A stretch of DNA of 64,000 nucleotides, taken from the NCBI RefSeq assembly GCF_030657435.1, contig NZ_JAUTWS010000005.1, forward strand, positions 1 to 64,000, read 5' to 3'. The number at the start of each line of letters is the position of its first letter. Within the stretch, counting starts at the first letter, position 1. This document shows positions 58,404 through 64,000 of this stretch, in pieces. The DNA comes from Paracraurococcus lichenis. GTDB taxonomy: Bacteria; Pseudomonadota; Alphaproteobacteria; Acetobacterales; Acetobacteraceae. Made by a program: the position numbers and the translations under genes. The notes beneath the pieces were generated by a model. That model made no database searches. It had not been told where the DNA came from and was given only the letters and a program-made list of their open reading frames with translations.

Positions 58404-59438
58404 ATGGACGATCGGGCGGCGGTGCTGGGGCTGGAATCGAGCTGCGACGAGACCGCGGCGGCCGTGCTCCGCGCCGACGGCACCATCCTTGCCGAGGCGG
58501 TGCTGAGCCAGGAGCAGGAGCACAGCCCCTATGGCGGCGTGGTGCCGGAGATCGCGGCGCGCGCGCATCTGGAGCACCTGCCGCGGCTGGTCGCGCAGGT
58601 CATGGCGAAGGCGGGGCTCGGCTACGGCGACCTCGCGGGCGTCGCCGCCACCTCCGGCCCCGGGCTGATCGGCGGGCTGATCGTGGGCGCGACCCTCGGC
58701 AAGGGCATCGCGCTCGCGCATGGCCTGCCCTTCGTCGCGGTGAACCACCTGGAGGCGCATGCCCTGACCGCCACCCTGCCGGGGATCGTGGAGGGGGCCG
58801 TCCGCTTCCCCTACCTGCTGCTGCTGCTCTCGGGCGGGCATTGCCAGTGCGTGGCGGTCGAAGGGGTGGGGCGCTACCGGCGGCTCGGGACGACGCTCGA
58901 CGATGCGGTGGGGGAGGCCTTCGACAAGGCGGCAAAGCTGCTGGGCCTGCCCTGGCCGGGCGGACCGGCGCTGGAGCGGCTGGCGCGGCAGGGCGATCCC
59001 GCGAAGGTGCCCCTGCCCCGGCCGCTGCTGGGCCGGCCGGGCTGCGATTTCTCCTGGTCGGGCCTGAAGACCGCCGTGGCGCATGCGGTCGCGCGCGGCG
59101 CGGCGACGGAGCAGGCCAGGGCCGATATCGCCGCCGGCTTCCAGGCGGCGGTCGCGGCGGTTCTGGCCGACCGCGCCGCGCATGCGCTGGCCATGGTGCC
59201 TGAGGCGACGGCGATGGTCGTTGCCGGCGGCGTCGCGGCGAACGGGGCGGTGCGGGCGGCGCTCTCGGGCGCCGCGGCGAAGCGGGGCCTGCCGCTGGTG
59301 GCGCCGCCGGTGCGGCTCTGCACCGACAATGCCGTCATGGTGGCCTGGGCGGGGATCGAGCGGCTGCGCCTCGGCCCCACGGACGAACTCGGCCACGCGC
59401 CGCGGCCGCGCTGGCCGCTGGAGGGGATGGCGGCCTGA
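58404..59438 (+). CDS. tsaD: tRNA threonylcarbamoyladenosine (t6A37) synthesis protein TsaD
   Basis: A 344-residue Kae1/Gcp protein that transfers the threonylcarbamoyl group to A37 of tRNAs reading ANN codons. GGAGGAAA precedes ATG 58404. 'LGLESSCDETAAAVL' is the N-terminal signature and 'VNHLEAHALTA' (~113-118) holds the two metal-binding His residues. 'LLLLSGGHCQCVAVEGVGRY' and 'VVAGGVAANGAVRAAL' form the nucleotide site. Divergent from hemC. Confidence 0.97.
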   Translation: MDDRAAVLGLESSCDETAAAVLRADGTILAEAVLSQEQEHSPYGGVVPEIAARAHLEHLPRLVAQVMAKAGLGYGDLAGVAATSGPGLIGGLIVGATLGKGIALAHGLPFVAVNHLEAHALTATLPGIVEGAVRFPYLLLLLSGGHCQCVAVEGVGRYRRLGTTLDDAVGEAFDKAAKLLGLPWPGGPALERLARQGDPAKVPLPRPLLGRPGCDFSWSGLKTAVAHAVARGAATEQARADIAAGFQAAVAAVLADRAAHALAMVPEATAMVVAGGVAANGAVRAALSGAAAKRGLPLVAPPVRLCTDNAVMVAWAGIERLRLGPTDELGHAPRPRWPLEGMAA

Positions 59439-59561
59439 GCAGGCCGCCCGCGGTTCGTGCCCAGGGGAATGCCCATGCCATCGCCGGGAGCGGAACGGTG
59501 CGGACGAACCGGCCGCCCCGGGCCGCGTTCGAAAGGCCACGCGGAGAGGGACACCTCCATC

Positions 59562-59960
59562 ATGGCCACCAAGACCCAGAACCGTTCCGGTACGGAGCGT
59601 CCGGAGAATACGTCCGACAGCAATGTGGAGAGCGCGGTCGAAGGGACATTTCCCGCGAGCGACCCGGTCTCCCACACCGCCGCGCAGGGCTCGCGCGCCG
59701 TCCCGCCGGCGGCGATGCTGCACGAGCAGGGATCGAAGCCCGCGCCCTGCGACGACGGCGTCACGCTCTCGCTCCGCTTCCCCGACAGCGAGACCGCCAA
59801 GCTGGCGCTGGAGGCCGCGGTCCGCGAGGGGCCGATCGACCGCCGCAGCGCGACGATCGACCTCGACGACGACCGTGTGACGATGCGGCTGGAGGTTCCG
59901 CGCGCCGACCGCGAGCGGATGCACGGCCTGCTGCAGAAGCATGGCGGCATGGAGGCCTGA
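59562..59960 (+). CDS. Hypothetical protein with an FPASDP motif
   Basis: A 132-residue soluble protein. The N-terminal half is disordered and has 'VESAVEGTFPASDPVSHTAA'; the FPASDP motif is found in many short uncharacterised proteobacterial proteins. The C-terminal half is folded: 'GVTLSLRFPDSETAKLALEA' and 'VRADRERMHGLL'-like helices. A GAGAGGGA site lies about a dozen bases before the ATG. Its stop codon is the start of repeat copy 4. Function unknown. Confidence 0.6.
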   Translation: MATKTQNRSGTERPENTSDSNVESAVEGTFPASDPVSHTAAQGSRAVPPAAMLHEQGSKPAPCDDGVTLSLRFPDSETAKLALEAAVREGPIDRRSATIDLDDDRVTMRLEVPRADRERMHGLLQKHGGMEA

Positions 59961-60061
59961 GCAAACCCCTCCGGGTTTGCGCCGCGACGGGGTGCCGGGC
60001 AGGCATCCATCTCAAGGGCTCGGGCCGCGCGACCTGCGGCCCGAAGGGTGAGACCCTGCCC
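59958..60061 (+). repeat. Hairpin-rich intergenic repeat, copy 4
   Basis: It begins at the TGA stop of the preceding gene (TGAGCAAACCCCTCCGGGTTTGC, stem GCAAACCC/GGGTTTGC). It continues with CTCAAGGGCTCGGGCCGCGC and a GGGCCGC/GCGGCCC stem. Block order equals copy 1 (same strand), with about 105 bp overall. The inner stems are less well preserved. Confidence 0.7.
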
Positions 60062-60470
60062 AGATGGCCGGAGGGGCTTCGGCAGGTGCCGCGGCAGGCA
60101 GTGGCGAGGCGGGCCCGCCGGCCCCGACCCCGCCCTGACCCACCAGTAGCGGAGATAGGCGGTCCGGACGGGCTCCCCGCAGGCCCGTCGGCGTCTCCCT
60201 CCGCATGTGCGGGACCTTGTTGTCCAGAAGCCTTTGTTGTCCGGAGTAGGCGCACGCCTCCGGGCGTTGCCGCTCCGCGGCGGTCCGTTCCCAGTGACAC
60301 GGCATCGCGTGGCCGCCGACAGTCTTCCCCTCCCCGCCCGCGCTTCCCTTCACGTGCCGGCGAGCCTGTGACGGCGCTCTGGACGGTGCTGCGGCCGCCC
60401 ACGTAGCGTTCGGCAGAGCCTTTTTCAGCGCATTATTTTCGATCGTGTTCGATTCTACAGAGCCAATTTC
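60062..60470. other. Intergenic region upstream of the coiled-coil gene
   Basis: About 400 bp with no supported gene. A direct repeat TTGTTGTCC(A/G)GA occurs at 60219-60246. The last 60 bp are AT-rich (CTTTTTCAGCGCATTATTTT) and probably contain the promoter of the downstream two-gene unit. Confidence 0.4.
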
Positions 60471-61862
60471 ATGACCCCTGACGAGATGCGGCTGTACCTG
60501 ACGGTCGGCGGTGCCATCCTCGGCCTGATCGCTTCCGGTTTCGGGATCTCCCGCTTCATCACCGCCGAGGTCGAGCGGATCATCAAGAACTACCTGGCGA
60601 AGGAGCTCGGCGACAAGCTGCAGGAAATCAACCGGACGCAGCAGGAAATCCAGGCCGAACGCCAACACCTGGCCGAGCTGCAGACGGTCCTCGAGGAGAC
60701 GCAGAAGATCGCGTCGGAGCGCGCCGTCGCGCTCACCATCTTCACGCTCGAGTCGCTGCCCTCGATCTCCCTGACGCAGCAGATCCCGATCAGCCTGCTG
60801 AAGAACCTGTCCTACGTGCTGAAGGCCGATCTGCGCAGCAAGCTCACCTCGGCCGAGAACGTCCCGCAGGAACTCCTGGGGTGGCTGGCCTATGGCACCG
60901 CGATCCAGCGTCTCGCGCTCGACCCGCTCGCGCGAGACAATGTCGAGGACGGGCCCGCCTCAGTCCTCGGCCTGCTCAGCGACGCGCAGGAGATCTTCGC
61001 GCCCGATATCGTGGTGCAGAGGAACATCAAGCTGCGGCGGATCCAGGCCTACCGCCAGATGCGGCGCTTCGCCGAGGCGCGGTCCGTGGTGGACGAACTC
61101 CGCGCGGGTCTCGCCGCCGGCACCTCGCAGGCCGGCAACGAATGGATCGTGATCGTCGATCTCGCCGCAGCCATCATCAATATCCAGGAGATCCTCAGCA
61201 GCCCCTCGGCGCGCCCGCAACTGCTGGCCGAGGCCGTGACGTCGCTGCGCGAGCATTTCGGGCGCATCTATGGCTGGCGGGCACTCGGGCAGGAGATCCG
61301 CCTGGGCGCGGCCGGAGACCGCGGCGTCTATGGCGGCCGGTTCGCCGACGGCTCCATCGCCTTCTACACCGCGAAGGCGCTCTGGCTCGACGGGACCCGG
61401 AAGGGCAGCCGGGACAACCACGACCTTCTCTGGGAGGCGTTGGACGTGGCCTTCGACCGCTACGAGCGCATCCGGCGGACCGAGACCGATCCCACCGTCT
61501 CCGCCATCTACAACTTCTGCGTCGCCTTCATCATCGCGATGCGGCTCTCGCAGGAGATTGTCGGCTTCGGCCAGCCCCGCCGCCTCGAGGTCGAGTACGG
61601 CGACCTCCAGCAGGCGCAGGACTGGCAGGCCCTGATGGAGCAATGCCTGCGCAATGCCTCGGTCGCGGTGCAGCACATCGCCTCGCGCCGGCTGCCGAAC
61701 GTCAACAAGTCGCTCGAGTACATCTACTCGGAATCGTCGGAATGCCTCAATGCCATGGGGCATTTTCAGACGGACATCGAGATCGTCCGGGCCATGCCGG
61801 CCGAGCCGGCGCTGTTCCAGAACAGGTTCTCGGGCGCCTGGCGCGCCGAGGCTGCCGCCTAG
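60471..61862 (+). CDS. Membrane-anchored coiled-coil protein, unknown function
   Basis: A 463-residue protein I do not recognise. One N-terminal TM segment (about residues 8-27, 'YLTVGGAILGLIASGFGI') is followed by a coiled coil (~40-95, 'LQEINRTQQEIQAERQHLAE'). Then comes a long soluble helical region with Arg/Leu-rich repeats that look TPR-like ('RRIQAYRQMRRFAEARSVVD', 'NEWIVIVDLAAAIINIQEIL'). It would face the cytoplasm or periplasm as a scaffold. It lies 38 bp before the diiron-protein gene on the same strand, so the two probably form one operon. Confidence 0.65.
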   Translation: MTPDEMRLYLTVGGAILGLIASGFGISRFITAEVERIIKNYLAKELGDKLQEINRTQQEIQAERQHLAELQTVLEETQKIASERAVALTIFTLESLPSISLTQQIPISLLKNLSYVLKADLRSKLTSAENVPQELLGWLAYGTAIQRLALDPLARDNVEDGPASVLGLLSDAQEIFAPDIVVQRNIKLRRIQAYRQMRRFAEARSVVDELRAGLAAGTSQAGNEWIVIVDLAAAIINIQEILSSPSARPQLLAEAVTSLREHFGRIYGWRALGQEIRLGAAGDRGVYGGRFADGSIAFYTAKALWLDGTRKGSRDNHDLLWEALDVAFDRYERIRRTETDPTVSAIYNFCVAFIIAMRLSQEIVGFGQPRRLEVEYGDLQQAQDWQALMEQCLRNASVAVQHIASRRLPNVNKSLEYIYSESSECLNAMGHFQTDIEIVRAMPAEPALFQNRFSGAWRAEAAA

Positions 61863-61900
61863 GCGCACCCCATCGCCTGGGCGGCGTGGGAGGATATCGC

Positions 61901-62659
61901 ATGACGACGTCGCTCATCATGTCCGCCATCAACGAGAAGATTGCGAGAAGCCGGGCCTGGTCCAATCCGGTGTTCGAGCGGTCGCGCCGCGGCCCCTGGT
62001 CCTGCGAGGACGCCCGCGTCATCGGCTTCGAGTATCTGGCCTTCACCGCGGCCTTCCCGAAGATGCTGTCCGCCTTGTGCGCCCGGGTCGACGACGACGG
62101 CATGCGCGCCCTGCTCGTCGAGATCCTCCACTCGGAACTCGGCTCGGGGAACCCGGAGAACGCGCATGCCAGGCTGTTCGTGCGGCTGCTCGCGAGCTGC
62201 CTCGACGCGCAGGAGGTGACGCGCGCCCTCGCCGAACGGCCGCAGGGCCGGCTTCCCTCGACCCGGGACTTCCTGCGCGGGTTGCAGGCCCTCTACGCCG
62301 AGGCGCCGCTGTCCAGGGCGCTCGGCGCGCAGTACGCGCTGGAATTCCAGGCCGACAACATGCTCGAGAGCCTCTCGCGGGGCTTCCACGCCATGCGCCT
62401 CGACGAGAGGAACCTCGAATTCTTCCGGGTCCACGAAGTGGAGGAGAAGGACCATATCCGCCTGATGCAGATCGCCCTGCAGCGCCTGCTCCACAACGGC
62501 GAGGACAAGGAGGAACTGATGCAGGGCGCGCAGGCCTGCACCGGCCTGTTCAGCGCCTTCTGGCACGGCATCGGCGAGGCGCTCGCGCGGGCGAGCCCCG
62601 CCGCAGCGCCCGCCCGCGGCCCGTCGCCCGACGGCATGCCGGCCGGCCCCCGCAACTGA
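61901..62659 (+). CDS. Heme-oxygenase-like diiron (iron-containing redox) protein
   Basis: A 252-residue all-helical protein. GGGAGGA precedes the ATG. 'EYLAFTAAFPKMLSALCARV', 'EILHSELGSGNPENAHARLF' (~73) and 'FFRVHEVEEKDHIRLMQIAL' (~176-185) give the Glu/His pattern of the heme-oxygenase-like diiron oxidase superfamily (TenA / PF14518 type). Members oxidise small substrates, including fatty acids and amines, in specialised metabolism. Which substrate is used here is unknown. It is probably co-transcribed with the coiled-coil protein, an unusual pairing. A terminator-like hairpin follows about 95 bp downstream. Confidence 0.78.
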   Translation: MTTSLIMSAINEKIARSRAWSNPVFERSRRGPWSCEDARVIGFEYLAFTAAFPKMLSALCARVDDDGMRALLVEILHSELGSGNPENAHARLFVRLLASCLDAQEVTRALAERPQGRLPSTRDFLRGLQALYAEAPLSRALGAQYALEFQADNMLESLSRGFHAMRLDERNLEFFRVHEVEEKDHIRLMQIALQRLLHNGEDKEELMQGAQACTGLFSAFWHGIGEALARASPAAAPARGPSPDGMPAGPRN

Positions 62660-62754
62660 CCGTCGGCCACGGGCGCGCCGATGCGCCGCCCGATGCGTCC
62701 TGCCGGGTCACCCGGCCGGTGACGGCGCCCGACCAGGCGCCGGCACCGTCGGGG

Positions 62755-62775
62755 CGAAAGCCGCGCCGGCTTTCG
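62755..62775. terminator. Bidirectional stem-loop between convergent genes
   Basis: A 9-bp stem CGAAAGCCG/CGGCTTTCG with loop CGC lies between the diiron-protein gene and the EAL gene. The stem ends in short T- and A-rich runs, so it can act as a terminator from both sides. Confidence 0.6.
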
Positions 62776-62786
62776 TCCCGGGCGGA

Positions 62787-64000
62787 TCAGCCGACGGGCG
62801 AGCCGGCCTGGACGGCTCGGCCCGGGCGCCGTTCGCCGGGGACGGCAAGCCGCGGCTGCCTGGCCTGGCGGTGCCGGTCCGCCTCGCCATCCGCATGCGC
62901 CTGCCGCCAGGCCAGGAAATCCCCGGCCGCCATGGGACGCGCGAAGAGATAGCCCTGCGCCTCGTTGCAGGACGCGGCCACCAGGAAGTCCCGCACCTCG
63001 GCATCCTCCACGCCTTCCGCCACCACCTCGTAGCCGAGGTCGTGCGACAGCAGGATCATGGTGGAGACCAGCGCCTGCTTGCGATCGTCGGACATCAGCC
63101 CGCGCATGAAGGACTGGTCGATCTTCACCACCTGCGCCGGCAGGCGCTGCAGGTAGGAGAGGCTGCTGTGGCCCGTGCCGAAATCGTCGATCGCCAGGCG
63201 GATCCCGGCGCCGGCGAGGGCTTCCAGCACCGCGAGGGCCTGCCCGGCATCCTCCATCACCGTGCTCTCCGTCACCTCGAGCTCCAGGCAGTCGGGGGAC
63301 AGGCGGTGCCGCCGCAAGCCATCCAGCACGCGGCCCGGCAGGTCGCGCTCGGCCAGGTTGGCGGCGGAGACGTTCACCGAGAGCTGCAGGTCGAGCCCGG
63401 CCTCCCGCCAGGCCGCGAGCTGCCGCATCGCCGCCTCCAGCACCCAGGCGGTCGCCGGCCGGGCCATCGAGGTCTGCTCGACCAGCGGCATGAACTCGCC
63501 CGGCGAGACCTCGCCGAGGGCCGGGTGCCGCCAGCGCAGCAGCGCCTCGCCACCGCGGCAGGCACCGCTGGCGAGGTCGATGCGCGGCTGGAAGACGAGC
63601 CGCAGCTCGTCGGGCCGCTCCAGCGCCTGGGCGAAATCCTGCAGCAGGCCGAAGCGACGCCGATGCGCCGCGTCCTGGGCCGAGGAATGGATGCCGATCC
63701 GCCCCTCCGAGCCACGGGCATCCTGCGCCGCGCCATGCGCGGTCCGCAGCACGTCGCGCGGCGCGGTCTCGCCCAGCCGGAAGGGCGCGAGCCCGGCGGC
63801 CAGCCCGGCCATGAGATGCGGGCTGGCGACCTCGGCCAGCCGGTCCAGCATGCGCCGCATCGCCACGGTGCAGCCCGGTTCCGCGAGGTCGGGCGGGGCG
63901 ACGAAGGCGAACTGCGTCGCCGCGACATGATAGGCCTTGCAGCCCGCCGGCATCGCCGCGCGGAGGATGCGCCCAGCCAGCCGGATCATGTCGTCGAGAT
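62787..64000 (-). CDS. EAL-domain cyclic-di-GMP phosphodiesterase (N-terminus outside window)
   Basis: The gene runs past the right edge; at least 400 residues are visible. The first part looks like a degenerate GGDEF domain (no GGDEF motif). The EAL domain is complete: 'ELRLVFQPRIDLASG', 'GGEALLRWRHPALGEVSPGE' (catalytic EAL), 'LELEVTESTVMEDAG', 'AIDDFGTGHSSLSYLQRLPA' and 'VVKIDQSFM'. The Glu, Asp and Lys ligands are present, so it should hydrolyse c-di-GMP and favour motility over biofilm. Further domains may lie upstream. Confidence 0.9.
   Translation of the reverse strand, partial: LDDMIRLAGRILRAAMPAGCKAYHVAATQFAFVAPPDLAEPGCTVAMRRMLDRLAEVASPHLMAGLAAGLAPFRLGETAPRDVLRTAHGAAQDARGSEGRIGIHSSAQDAAHRRRFGLLQDFAQALERPDELRLVFQPRIDLASGACRGGEALLRWRHPALGEVSPGEFMPLVEQTSMARPATAWVLEAAMRQLAAWREAGLDLQLSVNVSAANLAERDLPGRVLDGLRRHRLSPDCLELEVTESTVMEDAGQALAVLEALAGAGIRLAIDDFGTGHSSLSYLQRLPAQVVKIDQSFMRGLMSDDRKQALVSTMILLSHDLGYEVVAEGVEDAEVRDFLVAASCNEAQGYLFARPMAAGDFLAWRQAHADGEADRHRQARQPRLAVPGERRPGRAVQAGSPVG

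Overview
The window looks like chromosomal DNA of a very GC-rich alphaproteobacterium, most likely an Acetobacteraceae member of the Roseomonas type. This is inferred from gene content and order, not from a 16S gene: a hemC-hemD-mitofilin-like-hemY block beside tsaD, an RNase E whose S1 region carries a long acidic insertion, the amidase / PBP1A / prfB neighbourhood, and several orphan Bug-type (tripartite tricarboxylate) solute receptors. No rRNA, CRISPR array or intact insertion sequence was seen.

Region 1 (1-7440) is accessory. It has the C-terminal end of a serine recombinase with its small partner gene, two tandem MFS carriers (the second, at 3001-4656, is clearly more AT-rich and is followed by a small membrane protein), and a convergent pair encoding a TcmP-like protein and a three-Cys-motif DUF5131 protein. 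It stops at the 3' end of a tRNA-Arg(CCT) gene.

Region 2 (7440-24240) is a mosaic of housekeeping and metabolic genes: ferritin-like DUF892 protein, proline iminopeptidase, an orphan zinc-binding protein under a Zur-like palindrome, endonuclease V, a holin/GH108 endolysin fusion, DUF423 plus RlmM-like methyltransferase, a VapC toxin with its antitoxin, a two-gene type I secretion unit, oleate hydratase, an enolase-superfamily enzyme, a D-2-hydroxyacid dehydrogenase, tRNA-Leu(TAA) and tRNA-Gly(CCC).

Region 3 (24240-45400) covers envelope and information functions: an integrase remnant, mannose-1-phosphate guanylyltransferase and a glycosyltransferase; prfB with a classical programmed +1 frameshift; the DUF1800/DUF1501 pair; then a minus-strand set amidase - UbiA-type prenyltransferase - multi-TM (GT-C-like) protein - PBP1A, divergent from rne; and a TPR/radical-SAM/SPASM protein.

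Region 4 (45400-64000) holds an ArsR-like regulator coupled to an MFS carrier, three Bug receptors (one at the end of an operon with two translationally coupled tiny genes), an SsuD-like flavin monooxygenase, tRNA-Thr(CGT), the heme block, tsaD, an uncharacterised membrane-anchored coiled-coil protein next to a heme-oxygenase-like diiron protein, and an EAL phosphodiesterase that runs off the right edge.

Four copies of a ~105-120 bp hairpin-rich intergenic element (11986-12090, 21961-22067, 24025-24147, 59958-60061) are scattered through the window. Other unusual sequence signals are a 42-bp near-perfect palindrome upstream of the mannose-1-phosphate guanylyltransferase gene, a 23-bp inverted repeat between DUF1501 and PBP1A, and a cluster of four stem-loops at 45263-45386.
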